The position numbers and the translations under genes are program-made. Shown one piece after another: positions 1-8,776 of a stretch of 64,000 bases of DNA. The notes below the pieces were generated by a model that did not search any database, was not told where the DNA came from, and worked only from the letters and a program-made list of their open reading frames with translations. This DNA comes from Halomonas sp. CUBES01 (lineage in GTDB: Bacteria; Pseudomonadota; Gammaproteobacteria; Pseudomonadales; Halomonadaceae), in assembly GCF_020991005.1 (NCBI RefSeq), contig NZ_JAJLLW010000003.1:310001-374000 (forward strand), read 5' to 3'. Positions within the stretch are counted from its first letter, which is position 1, and each line of letters begins with the position of its first letter.

Positions 1-1250
1 AAGCTGCCGCCAATCAGCACCGTGTATTTGGGCACCTTGGCGCAGGCCACGGCGGTGACCAGCTTGGCGCCGTGCTTGGCAATACCTTCGTGCTCGTACT
101 TGGAGCCGACCATAAAGCCGGTGATGTTCTGCAGGAAGATCAGCGGAATCTTGCGCTGGGCGCACAGCTCGATAAAGTGCGCGCCTTTCACGGCGCTCTC
201 AGAAAACAGCACGCCGTTGTTGGCGACGATGCCCACCGGGTAGCCGTGAATATGGGCAAAGCCGGTGACCAGCGTATCGCCGTAGTAGCGCTTGAATTCG
301 TCAAAGTCAGAGTCATCGACGATGCGACCAATGACTTCCCGCACGTCATAGGGTTTTTTAAGGTCGGTGCCCACAATGCCATACAGCTCGGCGGGGTCGA
401 GCCTGGGTGGCTTGGGCGCCTGCATGGCCAGCTGGCCGCGCTTCTGCCAGTTGAGCCGTGAGACACAGGCGCGTGCCAGCTGCAGCGCGTGGGCGTCGTT
501 TTCGGCGTAGTGGTCGGCCACGCCGCTGATCTTGGCGTGCACGTCGGCACCGCCCAGGTCTTCCGCGCTGATGCTCTCGCCGGTGGCGGCTTTTACGAGC
601 GGTGGGCCGCCGAGGAAAATAGTGCCCTGCTCTTTAACGATGATCGACTCATCGGCCATGGCGGGCACATAGGCGCCGCCCGCGGTGCACGACCCCATCA
701 CCACGGCGATTTGCGGAATGCCCTCGGCAGACATAGTCGCCTGGTTGTAGAAGATGCGCCCGAAGTGGTCGCGGTCGGGGAAAACTTCGTCCTGGCGGGG
801 CAGAAAGGCGCCGCCGGAATCGACCAAATAAATGCACGGCAGGCGATGCTTGCGGGCGATTTCCTGGGCGCGCAGGTGTTTCTTGACGGTCATCGGGAAG
901 TAGGTGCCGCCTTTCACCGTGGCGTCGTTAGCGACAATCACGCACTCCACGCCGGAAACGCGGCCAATGCCGGTGACCACCCCGGCGGCGGGCACGTCGC
1001 TTTCATAGAGGTGATGAGCGGCCAGCGCGGAAAACTCCAGAAACGGCGAGCCTTCGTCAATCAGGTGATTGATGCGGTCGCGCACGAACAGCTTACCCCG
1101 GCTTTCGTGGCGCTCGCGGGCCTTGGCGCCGCCGCCCTGGGAAATGGCCGCAGTGAGTTCGCGCAGCTGGCTAACGTCCTTGCGCATCGCCGCTTCGTTG
1201 GCCTGAAAGACATCGCTGCGCGGATTGATCTGGGTTTTTAAAGTGCTCAT
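1..1250 (-). CDS. liuB: Methylcrotonyl-CoA carboxylase beta subunit (carboxyltransferase), 3' end cut by window edge
   Basis: Carboxyltransferase subunit of the biotin enzyme that carboxylates 3-methylcrotonyl-CoA to 3-methylglutaconyl-CoA in leucine catabolism. Translation from the ATG at 1250 gives 416 codons that stay open to base 1, so the C-terminus (roughly 120 residues of a family length near 535) lies outside. Visible family signatures are [16 protein letters not shown] near residue 40, [20 protein letters not shown] and [13 protein letters not shown] in the crotonase-like N-terminal domain, and [11 protein letters not shown] in the second domain. It sits 22 nt after the isovaleryl-CoA dehydrogenase stop, so the two are probably co-transcribed. 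The family also includes propionyl-CoA carboxylase beta and geranyl-CoA carboxylase; the liu context decides for MCC. Confidence 0.93.
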   Translation of the reverse strand, partial: MSTLKTQINPRSDVFQANEAAMRKDVSQLRELTAAISQGGGAKARERHESRGKLFVRDRINHLIDEGSPFLEFSALAAHHLYESDVPAAGVVTGIGRVSGVECVIVANDATVKGGTYFPMTVKKHLRAQEIARKHRLPCIYLVDSGGAFLPRQDEVFPDRDHFGRIFYNQATMSAEGIPQIAVVMGSCTAGGAYVPAMADESIIVKEQGTIFLGGPPLVKAATGESISAEDLGGADVHAKISGVADHYAENDAHALQLARACVSRLNWQKRGQLAMQAPKPPRLDPAELYGIVGTDLKKPYDVREVIGRIVDDSDFDEFKRYYGDTLVTGFAHIHGYPVGIVANNGVLFSESAVKGAHFIELCAQRKIPLIFLQNITGFMVGSKYEHEGIAKHGAKLVTAVACAKVPKYTVLIGGS

Positions 1251-1272
1251 GGCGCGACCCTGCTGATGTTTG

Positions 1273-2442
1273 TTAAAGGCTTTCGTTGAAGAGTTCGCGG
1301 CCGATCAGCATCCGCCGGATCTCGCTGGTGCCCGCGCCGATCTCATACAGCTTGGCGTCGCGCAGCAGTCGCCCGGTGGGGTACTCGTTGATGTAGCCGT
1401 TGCCGCCGAGCAGCTGAATGGCATCCAGCGCCACCTGGGTAGCCTTTTCGGCGCAGTAGAGAATCACCCCGGCGGCGTCCTTGCGGGACGTCTGACCACG
1501 GTCGCAGGCGCCCGCCACGGCATAAAGATAGGCCCGGCAGGCGTTCAGGGTGGTGTACATATCCGCTACCTTGCCCTGCACCAACTGGAATTCACCAATC
1601 GACTGATTGAACTGCTTGCGTTCGTGGATATAGGGCAGCACCACGTCCATGGCAGCCTGCATGATGCCGATAGGGCCGGCCGCGAGCACGGTGCGCTCAA
1701 AATCCAGGCCGCTCATCAGTACGCGAGCGCCTTTACCTTCGTCACCGAGAATGTTTTCAGCGGGAACGGCGCAATCCTGGAACACCAGCTCGCAGGTGTT
1801 GGAGCCGCGCATGCCAAGCTTGTCGAGTTTCTGGGCGGTGGAGAAACCGGGCATGCCCTTTTCGACAATAAAGGCGGTGATGCCTTTGGAGCCGGCGTCC
1901 GGGTCGGTCTTGGCGTAGACCACCAGGACGTCCGCATCCGGGCCGTTGGTGATCCACATCTTGTTGCCATTGAGAATGTAGTGATCGCCGTCTTTCTTGG
2001 CTCGCAGCTGCATGGAAACCACATCCGAGCCCGCACCGGGCTCGGACATGGCCAGTGCCCCTACATGGTCGCCGCTGATCAATTTGGGCAGGTACTTGGC
2101 CTTCTGCTCGGCGGAGGCGTTGATCTTGATCTGGTTGACGCACAGATTGGAGTGGGCGCCGTAAGACAGTGCGACGGAGGCGCTGGCGCGGGAGATTTCT
2201 TCCATGGCAATACAGTGAGCGAGATAGCCCATGCCACTGCCGCCATCCTCTTCAGAAACGGTAATGCCCAACAACCCCATATCGCCAAACTTCTTCCATA
2301 AATCATTGGGGAATTCGTTGTTACGGTCGATTTCGGCGGCGCGTGGCGCAATCTCGTTGGCGGCAAAGGCGTTGACCTGTTCGCGCAGCATGTTCAGTTC
2401 GTCATCGAGGCCAAAATTGAGTTCTGAGTAGTGTGAAAACAT
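1273..2442 (-). CDS. liuA: Isovaleryl-CoA dehydrogenase
   Basis: FAD-dependent acyl-CoA dehydrogenase oxidising isovaleryl-CoA to 3-methylcrotonyl-CoA, the step before the carboxylase encoded next. The 389-aa product has the usual N-terminal helical, beta and C-terminal helical domains, with [10 protein letters not shown] and [11 protein letters not shown] flavin and substrate motifs. The catalytic glutamate is at about residue 249 in [10 protein letters not shown], the isovaleryl-CoA-specific position, while the classical EGT position near the C-terminus reads GAGTSEIRR with no Glu. That swap is diagnostic of IVD. The ATG at 2442 is preferred over a TTG two codons upstream because AGGTGA lies at SD distance from it. 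Confidence 0.93.
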   Translation of the reverse strand: MFSHYSELNFGLDDELNMLREQVNAFAANEIAPRAAEIDRNNEFPNDLWKKFGDMGLLGITVSEEDGGSGMGYLAHCIAMEEISRASASVALSYGAHSNLCVNQIKINASAEQKAKYLPKLISGDHVGALAMSEPGAGSDVVSMQLRAKKDGDHYILNGNKMWITNGPDADVLVVYAKTDPDAGSKGITAFIVEKGMPGFSTAQKLDKLGMRGSNTCELVFQDCAVPAENILGDEGKGARVLMSGLDFERTVLAAGPIGIMQAAMDVVLPYIHERKQFNQSIGEFQLVQGKVADMYTTLNACRAYLYAVAGACDRGQTSRKDAAGVILYCAEKATQVALDAIQLLGGNGYINEYPTGRLLRDAKLYEIGAGTSEIRRMLIGRELFNESL

Positions 2443-2522
2443 GGTCAATCACCTGTTGTGCATTGTTTTAGCGAGTGTGGTCTTGGCGAGCGCGTGCTGG
2501 CGGTAGGGCGTGGGCGGCCTTA

Positions 2523-2972
2523 TCAGTGCATGGTCGCGGAAGACGACGATGCTTTATCGGAGGACGCCGACTGCTCTTCTTCGCGTTGTTTTTGATGTAG
2601 CTCTTCGAGCGCCTCGCGGCAGCGGGCTTCTGCGCTTTCAAGTTCGAGCTGCACCATGGTGATGTCTTTCATTTGCTGGTCGAGGGCCGCCCGGCGTTCG
2701 GCAATCTTGGTGAGCATCAAATTCAGCTGCTTTTTACTGCCGCTGCGGGTTTCATCCCAGAGCTCGAATAGTTCGCGAATTTCGGCCAGTGAAAACCCCA
2801 GCCGCTTGCCGCGGATGGTCAGTTTCAGGCGAACCCGGTCCTTGCTGCTGTAAATGCGAGTCTGGCCCCGGCGAGTCGGGTGCAGCAGCTCCTGATCCTC
2901 GTAAAAGCGGATGCTGCGGGTGGTCAGGTCAAACTCGCTGGCCAGTTCACTGATCGAATAGGTTTTGCTCAT
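2523..2972 (-). CDS. liuR: MerR-family regulator of leucine/isovalerate catabolism (LiuR)
   Basis: 149-aa MerR-type regulator. The N-terminal winged helix-turn-helix runs SISELASEFDLTTRSIRFYEDQELL (residues 6-30), followed by the MerR-typical R-x-Y-S-x-x-D-R wing and a long C-terminal coiled-coil helix (about 80-130) ending in a Ser-rich tail. LiuR proteins are known to repress liu genes in gammaproteobacteria and to respond to branched-chain acyl-CoA intermediates. The gene is first in the minus-strand liu cluster, and two LiuR-like operators lie in the spacer between it and the divergent valine-arm operon. Assignment to LiuR rests on family and context; the effector is inferred. Confidence 0.87.
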   Translation of the reverse strand: MSKTYSISELASEFDLTTRSIRFYEDQELLHPTRRGQTRIYSSKDRVRLKLTIRGKRLGFSLAEIRELFELWDETRSGSKKQLNLMLTKIAERRAALDQQMKDITMVQLELESAEARCREALEELHQKQREEEQSASSDKASSSSATMH

Positions 2973-2984
2973 GATCGATACTCT

Positions 2985-3012
2985 CTCAATAGGGCGTTCT
3001 CAATAGGGCGTT
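2985..3012. repeat. Perfect 14-bp tandem duplication in the liuR leader
   Basis: The unit CTCAATAGGGCGTT occurs twice back to back (2985-2998 and 2999-3012), 13 nt upstream of the liuR start codon. Read on the liuR strand each copy ends in TTGAG, just before the purine-rich GAGAG that probably serves as the ribosome binding site. It therefore lies in the 5' UTR or promoter of liuR. Such a duplication is prone to slip and could differ between strains. Confidence 0.7.
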
Positions 3013-3061
3013 GTTCCAGACGTATGCCGCTATGGAACACGGCCACCGAGGCGGAAACAAG

Positions 3062-3077
3062 TTTACGTTGACGTTAA
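3062..3077. promoter_or_regulatory. Putative LiuR operator, liuR-proximal
   Basis: TTTACGTTGACGTTAA lies 90 bp upstream of liuR in the liuR/acyl-CoA dehydrogenase spacer. It matches the ACGTT/AACGT half-site pattern described for LiuR and is nearly the same as the reverse complement of the second site at 3187-3202 (TTGACGTTTACGTTAA). Binding is inferred from sequence likeness and position. Confidence 0.7.
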
Positions 3078-3186
3078 GCAGTTGTCGCCGGTGACATGAA
3101 GATGGCCGGTATGGGGCGAATGGGCAGCAGCATCCACCAAAGGTATAGAAAGCAAGTGATTGCTTGTGACAGAAGTAAAATATAAG

Positions 3187-3202
3187 TTAACGTAAACGTC
3201 AA
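3187..3202. promoter_or_regulatory. Putative LiuR operator, valine-operon-proximal
   Basis: TTAACGTAAACGTCAA lies 45 bp upstream of the ATG of the acyl-CoA dehydrogenase gene, directly after an AT-rich stretch (AAAATATAAG) that could be the -10 region. Position at or just after a promoter -10 fits repression of the plus-strand operon. Together with the site at 3062-3077 it suggests one regulator controls both the leucine and valine arms. Confidence 0.72.
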
Positions 3203-3247
3203 TTAAAAGACCGCAGACAGTGCCTAAGCGTGCTCCGGAGAGTCACC

Positions 3248-4402
3248 ATGAATTTCGAACTCAGTGAAGATCAGGTTGCGTTCGCCGATATGGCTCGCGC
3301 CTTTGCCCAGAAGGAACTGGCCCCCCACGCCGCCGAGTGGGATCGCGATGCCGTTTTCCCCGTCGAGGTGATCCGTAAAGCTGGCGAGCTGGGGTTCTGC
3401 TCGCTTTACGCGCCGGAGAGCGTCGGCGGGCTGGGGCTTTCGCGGCTGGATGCCAGCATTATCTTCGAGCAGCTGTCGATGGGCTGCACCTCGACCACGG
3501 CGTACCTGACCATCCATAACATGGTGACCTGGATGGTGGCCGATTTCGGCAAGCCTGCCACCATCGAAAAGTGGGGCGAAAAGCTGGCCACCGGCGAGCT
3601 TCTGGGCTCGTACTGTTTGACCGAACCCAACTCGGGCTCGGATGCCGCATCGCTGAAAACCACCGCCAAGCGCGACGGCGATGATTTTCTCATCACCGGC
3701 AGCAAGATGTTCATTTCCGGCGCGGGCAGCACCGACGTGCTGGTGGTGATGGCGCGCACCGGCGGCGAGGGCGCGGCCGGGGTGTCCGCCTTCGCCGTGA
3801 ACGCCAACGCAGACGGCATCAGCTACGGGCGCAAAGAAGACAAGATGGGCTGGAACAGCCAGCCGACCCGGACGATTACCTTTGAAGACGTACGGGTGCC
3901 CGCGCAACAGATGCTCGGCAACGAGGGCGACGGATTCAAGATCGCCATGAAAGGCCTGGACGGCGGGCGGATCAACATCGCCACCTGTTCCATCGGCACC
4001 GCCCAGCAGGCCATCAACGAGGCGCGTGCCTACATGCTCGAACGCAAGCAGTTCGGCAAACGCCTGGCGGATTTCCAGGCGCTCCAGTTCCGCCTGGCCG
4101 ACATGGTGACCGAGCTTGTCGCCGCGCGTCAGCTGGTGCGCCTGGCTGCCACCAAGCTGGATGCCGAAGACGCCGATGCAATTGCCTACTGCGCCATGGC
4201 CAAGCGCTTTGCCACCGATGTAGGCTTCAAGGTGTGCGACGAAGCGCTGCAGCTTTACGGCGGCAACGGCTATATCAAGGAATACCCCATGGAACGCTTC
4301 GTACGTGATACCCGCGTGCATCGTATTCTAGAGGGAACCAACGAGATCATGCGCCTGATCATTTCACGCCGCGTGCTGGCGGAAGGTGCCGCCGAGCTGT
4401 AA
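3248..4402 (+). CDS. Acyl-CoA dehydrogenase, probable isobutyryl-CoA dehydrogenase
   Basis: 384-aa FAD acyl-CoA dehydrogenase. CLTEPNSGSDAASL and MFISGAG mark the substrate and flavin regions, and the catalytic base is Glu362 in RILEGTNEIMR, the position used by short-chain and isobutyryl-CoA dehydrogenases (unlike IVD across the spacer). First gene of an operon with a 3-hydroxyisobutyryl-CoA hydrolase and 3-hydroxyisobutyrate dehydrogenase, so oxidation of isobutyryl-CoA to methacrylyl-CoA in valine breakdown is the best reading. A 2-methylbutyryl-CoA role (isoleucine) cannot be excluded. The ATG at 3248 has GGAGAG five bases upstream and is preferred over the in-frame GTG at 3230. The methacrylyl-CoA hydratase and mmsA are not in this operon. 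Confidence 0.88.
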   Translation: MNFELSEDQVAFADMARAFAQKELAPHAAEWDRDAVFPVEVIRKAGELGFCSLYAPESVGGLGLSRLDASIIFEQLSMGCTSTTAYLTIHNMVTWMVADFGKPATIEKWGEKLATGELLGSYCLTEPNSGSDAASLKTTAKRDGDDFLITGSKMFISGAGSTDVLVVMARTGGEGAAGVSAFAVNANADGISYGRKEDKMGWNSQPTRTITFEDVRVPAQQMLGNEGDGFKIAMKGLDGGRINIATCSIGTAQQAINEARAYMLERKQFGKRLADFQALQFRLADMVTELVAARQLVRLAATKLDAEDADAIAYCAMAKRFATDVGFKVCDEALQLYGGNGYIKEYPMERFVRDTRVHRILEGTNEIMRLIISRRVLAEGAAEL

Positions 4403-4464
4403 GCGCTGGAAAGCCGGTCGTTGATTCAATCATTGTGGTGATTGCCCCGAATAAGGATGGTGAG

Positions 4465-5580
4465 ATGAGTAGCGTACTGTTTACCGAACACCCCACCCAG
4501 GACGGCCACGTCATTGCGGAAATAACCCTCAACGCCGAGCGCTCGCTCAACGCGCTGACGCTGGAAATGATCGAGGAAATACTGCCGCGCCTGGCCGAGT
4601 GGCGAGAAGACAACCGCGTGGTGGCCGTGCTACTGGACAGCGCCGGCGACAAGGCCTTCTGCGCCGGTGGCGATGTGGTCAATCTCTACAAGGCGATCAA
4701 GGGCGAGGGCGACCCGGATTTCCCCGAACGCTTTTTCGACCACGAGTACCGGCTGGATTACGCGCTGCACACCTACCCCAAACCGGTGATCTGCTGGGGC
4801 AACGGCATTGTCATGGGTGGCGGAATGGGCCTGCTCAGCGCGAGCAGCCAACGCGTGGTGACCGAAACTTCGCGCCTGGCGATGCCCGAGGTCACCATCG
4901 GGCTGTACCCGGATGTGGGGGCCAGCTGGTTCCTGAACCGCCTGCCCAACGGTACCGGACGCTTTCTTGCCATGACCGGCAGCCAGATCAACGCGCCGGA
5001 TGCCGTCCACCTCGGCCTTGCCGACCGGGCGATTGCCAGCCACCAGCGCGATGCCATGGCGAAGAAGCTGACCAAGGCCTCCTGGGGCGAGGGCGCAAAG
5101 ACCGACGCCCACGGGGTGGTCAATCGCATTCTACGCGAGCTGGAGCAGACCTCGCAGCCGGTGTTCGAGGAGCTCGAAGCGCCGGTGTATAAATTCTCGC
5201 CGCTGATCCGCGAGCTGATGGATCACGACACCGTCGAGCAGATTGTCGCGGCCATCCGCGCGGTAAACAGTGACGATCAATGGTTTACCAAAGCACAGAA
5301 GACACTGGCGAACGGTAGCCCGGTATCCATCCGGCTGATCGACGAGCAGCTCAAGCGCGCCAAGTACATGTCGCTGGCCGAGGTGTTCCAGGCGGAGCTG
5401 GCGCTTTCGGTTCAATGCTGTCGCCACCGGGAATTCCCCGAGGGCGTGCGCGCGCTGCTGGTGGACAAGGACGGCAAGCCCGAGTGGACCTATCCCGAGG
5501 TGGCGGCCGTTGAGGATTCGTTCATCGACGAGCTGCTGACGCCGCCCTGGGCAAATAACCCCCTCGCCAACCTGAGTTAA
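4465..5580 (+). CDS. 3-hydroxyisobutyryl-CoA hydrolase (crotonase superfamily)
   Basis: 371-aa crotonase-fold thioesterase that releases 3-hydroxyisobutyrate from its CoA ester in valine degradation. Motifs: KAFCAGGDV (oxyanion hole, about residue 65), GNGIVMGGGMGL, and the HIBCH-specific AMPEVTIGLYPDVGASWFLNRLP that separates it from ordinary enoyl-CoA hydratases, which are near 260 aa. The ATG at 4465 is chosen over an in-frame GTG at 4435 because AAGGA stands 7 nt upstream. It follows the dehydrogenase by 62 nt and precedes mmsB by 39 nt. Confidence 0.9.
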   Translation: MSSVLFTEHPTQDGHVIAEITLNAERSLNALTLEMIEEILPRLAEWREDNRVVAVLLDSAGDKAFCAGGDVVNLYKAIKGEGDPDFPERFFDHEYRLDYALHTYPKPVICWGNGIVMGGGMGLLSASSQRVVTETSRLAMPEVTIGLYPDVGASWFLNRLPNGTGRFLAMTGSQINAPDAVHLGLADRAIASHQRDAMAKKLTKASWGEGAKTDAHGVVNRILRELEQTSQPVFEELEAPVYKFSPLIRELMDHDTVEQIVAAIRAVNSDDQWFTKAQKTLANGSPVSIRLIDEQLKRAKYMSLAEVFQAELALSVQCCRHREFPEGVRALLVDKDGKPEWTYPEVAAVEDSFIDELLTPPWANNPLANLS

Positions 5581-5619
5581 GTAGAACGACCATCACGATC
5601 AACAACAAGGACAATCGCC

Positions 5620-6522
5620 ATGACAACCGTCGCATTTATCGGCCTGGGCAACATGGGCGGCCCGATGGCCGCGAACCTGGTCAAGGCAGGCTTTCAGGTG
5701 CGCGCCTTCGACCTGTCGACAAGCGTGCTTGCCACTGCCAAATCCCAGGGCTGTGAGGTGGCAAGCTCCGCCCAGGACGCGGTGAAAGGCGCCGAGGTGG
5801 TGATCTCCATGCTGCCCGCCGGCAAGCACGTAATGGGTCTGTACGCGGAAGGTGATGCGCCGCTGTTCGACGTCATCAAACAAAGCGCGCTGGTCATCGA
5901 CTGCTCGACCATTGATGCCGACACCGCCCGCAACGTCGCCGCCATCGGCGCCGAAAAAGGCATTGGCTTTGTGGATGCGCCGGTATCCGGCGGTGTCGGC
6001 GGCGCCCAGGCGGGCACGCTGACGTTTATCGTCGGCGGCTCGGAGGCCCAGTTCGAGCAAGCCAAACCGGTGCTGGACGCGATGGGCAAGAATATCTTCC
6101 ACGCGGGCGACCACGGCGCCGGGCAGATCGCCAAGGTGTGCAACAACATGTTGCTGTCGATCCTCATGGCAGGCACCTGCGAGGCAATCAACATGGGCGT
6201 CAAGAACGGCCTGGATCCGGCGGTGCTGTCGGAGATCATGAAGCAAAGCTCCGGCGGCAACTGGGCGCTCAACGGGTATAACCCCTACCCGGGCGTGATG
6301 GATAATGCGCCGGCCTCTAAGGGCTATCAGGGCGGTTTCCAGGTTGACCTGATGATCAAGGACCTGGGGCTTGCCATGGACGTCAGTCAGCTCAGCGCCT
6401 CACCGGTGCCCATGGGCTCCGCTGCCCGCTCGCTGTTTACCTTCCATAAAGCCAATGGCAACGGCAAGTTCGACTTTTCCAGCCTGATGCGCTTTTATCA
6501 GGACAGCGACGGCAGCGCCTGA
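5620..6522 (+). CDS. mmsB: 3-hydroxyisobutyrate dehydrogenase
   Basis: 300-aa beta-hydroxyacid dehydrogenase oxidising 3-hydroxyisobutyrate to methylmalonate semialdehyde with NAD+. The N-terminal Rossmann motif FIGLGNMGGPMAANL (residues 6-20), the substrate loop DAPVSGGVGGAQAGTL (119-133) and catalytic Lys172 in GQIAKVCNN are all present. Length is typical. An AAGGA box precedes the ATG. It completes the hydrolase-dehydrogenase pair of valine catabolism and is the last gene of the operon, facing the convergent Lrp-type regulator. Confidence 0.93.
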   Translation: MTTVAFIGLGNMGGPMAANLVKAGFQVRAFDLSTSVLATAKSQGCEVASSAQDAVKGAEVVISMLPAGKHVMGLYAEGDAPLFDVIKQSALVIDCSTIDADTARNVAAIGAEKGIGFVDAPVSGGVGGAQAGTLTFIVGGSEAQFEQAKPVLDAMGKNIFHAGDHGAGQIAKVCNNMLLSILMAGTCEAINMGVKNGLDPAVLSEIMKQSSGGNWALNGYNPYPGVMDNAPASKGYQGGFQVDLMIKDLGLAMDVSQLSASPVPMGSAARSLFTFHKANGNGKFDFSSLMRFYQDSDGSA

Positions 6523-6548
6523 CAGACAAGCGGGGGACGGGGCCGCGA

Positions 6549-6998
6549 CTAGCCTCGTTCGTCCTTGGAAGTTCCCATCACGATATGGGTAGAGATGGCG
6601 TTGAGGTGTGCCTGGGTGCCCAGTATCTCGGTATGAAAGCGCTTGTAGCTCGCCAGATCCTGGGTTTCGACGCGCAGCAGGTATTCGAACGGGCCGGCAA
6701 TGTTGTGGCATTCCACCACTTCCTTGGCGACCGCCATGGCCCGCTCGAACCCCTCCTGGGCCGCCTTGGTATGCAGCGATAGCCCTACCGTCACGTAGGC
6801 GACAAAGCCTCGGCCCAGGGGCTCTGGGTCAGTCACCACGCGGTAGCCGCGGATGACGCCGTTTTTCTCCAGTTCCTGGACGCGGCGCAGGCATGCCGAG
6901 GGCGACAGATCAATGCGTTGGGCAAGTTGAACATTGCTGACCTTGGCGTCGCGCTTCAGTGCTTGCAATATTCGGTGGTCAGTGGCGTCTATTTTCAT
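6549..6998 (-). CDS. Lrp/AsnC-family transcriptional regulator
   Basis: 149-aa feast/famine regulator. The N-terminal helix-turn-helix (IDATDHRILQALKRDAKVSN to SACLRRVQELEKNGVI, residues 3-48) is followed by an RAM/AsnC ligand domain with the characteristic GPFEYLLRVETQDLASYKRF stretch. It is divergent from the LysE-type exporter at 7102, the usual arrangement in which the Lrp protein activates the exporter on amino acid excess. Its stop is 26 nt from the mmsB stop. Ligand unknown; a branched-chain amino acid is plausible but not shown. Confidence 0.88.
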   Translation of the reverse strand: MKIDATDHRILQALKRDAKVSNVQLAQRIDLSPSACLRRVQELEKNGVIRGYRVVTDPEPLGRGFVAYVTVGLSLHTKAAQEGFERAMAVAKEVVECHNIAGPFEYLLRVETQDLASYKRFHTEILGTQAHLNAISTHIVMGTSKDERG

Positions 6999-7101
6999 GA
7001 TTTATTGCGTGATTTAGTGTCATGCGTTGATATTAGGCGCAACATTGCGCTCATTAGAACGTAAAATTCTACGCTATACCCCTTGCATGGAGATAGCGCC
7101 G

Positions 7102-7701
7102 ATGAACGCAACCGTCCTGGCGGGCTTGATGACCTTCGCCTTTGTGACCACGGTAACCCCGGGACCCAACAACCTGATGCTGATGGCGTCTGGCGCGAAC
7201 TTCGGCTTCAAGAGAACCCTGCCGCATATGCTGGGCATCATGGTCGGCGTGAGCGTGATGGTATTGATCGTGGGCGGCGGGCTGATGGCGCTTTTTGATG
7301 CGTATCCGATACTGAATACGTTGCTGCAAGCCGTTTCCATCGCCTATTTGCTCTGGCTGGCATGGAAGGTAGCCAATGCCGCACCGCTGAAAGCTCGCGA
7401 TGAAACGGGCACGCCCATGACGTTTCTGCAGGCCGCCGCTTTTCAATGGGTGAACCCCAAGGCCTGGGCGATGTGCCTGTCGGCCATCACGCTCTACGCG
7501 CCGGACCATACGCTGCTTTCGGTCGTGCTGGTGGCGAGCGTATTTGCCCTGGTGAGTTTTCCCGCGATTTCAGTATGGGCCTGGTTGGGCCTGGTGGTAC
7601 GCCAATGGTTGACCAGCCCCCGTCGCTACCGGGTGTTCAATATCGCCATGGCGGCGTTGCTCGTCGCCTCGCTATATCCGGTGCTGGGGCTTAACGGCTA
7701 G
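7102..7701 (+). CDS. LysE/RhtB-family amino acid exporter
   Basis: 199-aa inner-membrane protein with about six hydrophobic segments and the family signature TVTPGPNNLMLMASGANFGFKRTLPHMLG near residues 14-42, plus FQWVNPKAW in the middle. RhtB proteins export amino acids such as threonine, homoserine or leucine. The ATG at 7102 is chosen because GGAGA sits 8 nt upstream; an in-frame ATG at 7087 and a TTG at 7027 lack a good SD. The divergent Lrp gene is its likely regulator. Its stop overlaps the convergent reductase gene by 11 bp. Confidence 0.87.
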   Translation: MNATVLAGLMTFAFVTTVTPGPNNLMLMASGANFGFKRTLPHMLGIMVGVSVMVLIVGGGLMALFDAYPILNTLLQAVSIAYLLWLAWKVANAAPLKARDETGTPMTFLQAAAFQWVNPKAWAMCLSAITLYAPDHTLLSVVLVASVFALVSFPAISVWAWLGLVVRQWLTSPRRYRVFNIAMAALLVASLYPVLGLNG

Positions 7702-8629
7702 CCGCCAGGTAGCGGTTCTCAAGCGTCGCTAAATCGGCATCCAGCGCCTGCAGCACGCCACACGGCAAGCCATGGCGCTGAGCACTCTCAATCAACGGCC
7801 GCAAAATCGCCCCGCGCTCGGTGGGGCGTAGTGCCTCCACGTCCTGCAGCATCGAGGCTTTATTGTTGGCGGTGTTCGCCACCACCTGCCAGACCAGCGC
7901 CAGCCACGCGGCATCGCCTTGCCCCTCCGTTGGCGGCTGAATGCCCTCGGCCTGCATGACCGCCGCGACTTCCTTCACCACTGTCTGAACTCGACCTGCA
8001 TACGCCGCGTTGCTCAATTCACCGTTGCGCACCCCATGCAGGGCCACCAGCGGGTTGATCGCCGCGTTCACCGCCAGCTTCTGCCAAAGCCGGGCGCGAA
8101 TATTGCTCACTGCCGTGGTGGCAAGGCCCGCTTGGGTTAGTGTCTCGGCAAGTGCCTGTGAAAGCCCGCTGTGCTGATGGTTTAAATCGCCCACAAACGT
8201 CGCCCCGCGCCCCGCATGTGCCACGCCGGTATCGCCGGTTAAATACGCGCCCTCTGTGGTGGTCGCGCACAGCACCGGCCCGGGCCAGGCTTGGGTAATG
8301 CGCGGTTGGGCGAGAAAGCCGTTCTGCCAAAGTACCAGCGGGGTAGAGGGAAGAATCACATCCGCGATGCTCCCAAGCGCCGCCTCAGCGGCTATCGCCT
8401 TGGTGGTGATATGCACAAAGGCAGCTGTGTCAGGCAATGCGGAAACCAACTGGTCAACGGTGAGCGTGTTCAGTAGGTGCTCACGCATCTCGCCTTCGGG
8501 TGTGGTCAGCGTTTGCTGGCCGGGCAGCGGACGGCGGCCAATCAGCGTCACGTTAGCCTGCGGCGCAAGCGAGTGCGCTAACAAACGACCAATGGCGCCG
8601 GGGCCGAGTATCCAGTGGGAGGTCATCAT
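7691..8629 (-). CDS. panE: 2-dehydropantoate 2-reductase (ketopantoate reductase family)
   Basis: NADPH-dependent reductase family that converts ketopantoate to pantoate in pantothenate synthesis. The N-terminal nucleotide motif is WILGPGAIGRLLAHSL, a central ARLWQKLAVNAAINPLVAL carries the conserved Lys and Asn residues, and the C-terminal domain is helical. From the ATG at 8629 the product is 312 aa, the usual size. A TTG at 8662 with AAGGT upstream is a possible alternative adding 11 residues. The family contains paralogues with other 2-oxoacid substrates. Convergent with the LysE gene, sharing 11 bp of terminal sequence. Confidence 0.82.
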   Translation of the reverse strand: MMTSHWILGPGAIGRLLAHSLAPQANVTLIGRRPLPGQQTLTTPEGEMREHLLNTLTVDQLVSALPDTAAFVHITTKAIAAEAALGSIADVILPSTPLVLWQNGFLAQPRITQAWPGPVLCATTTEGAYLTGDTGVAHAGRGATFVGDLNHQHSGLSQALAETLTQAGLATTAVSNIRARLWQKLAVNAAINPLVALHGVRNGELSNAAYAGRVQTVVKEVAAVMQAEGIQPPTEGQGDAAWLALVWQVVANTANNKASMLQDVEALRPTERGAILRPLIESAQRHGLPCGVLQALDADLATLENRYLAASR

Positions 8630-8723
8630 TGAAGGTGTCTTGAGCAGCGGCTGTGGCGTCAAGCTTACCTTTTTCTGTATAAGGTGGTGAAGATGAGGTG
8701 GGGCGTGTGGTTGGTCGATAACT

Positions 8724-8752
8724 AAAAAGCCCCGCTTCGCGAGAAACGGGGC
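8724..8752 (-). terminator. Rho-independent terminator of the porin gene
   Basis: Read on the minus strand, GCCCCG (8752-8747) pairs with CGGGGC (8734-8729) around a 12-nt loop and runs into TTTTTAG. It lies 25 nt beyond the porin stop codon. The classic stem plus U-tract supports intrinsic termination. Confidence 0.85.
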
Positions 8753-8776
8753 GCAAAACTAGCGGTTCAAAATCGT

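Noticed and set aside
1270..2301. Plus-strand open frame of 343 codons opposite isovaleryl-CoA dehydrogenase
   Set aside because: Shadow; the minus-strand IVD has all catalytic motifs.
3224..4321. Minus-strand open frame of 365 codons opposite the acyl-CoA dehydrogenase
   Set aside because: Gly/His-rich shadow of the dehydrogenase reading frame, no start signal.
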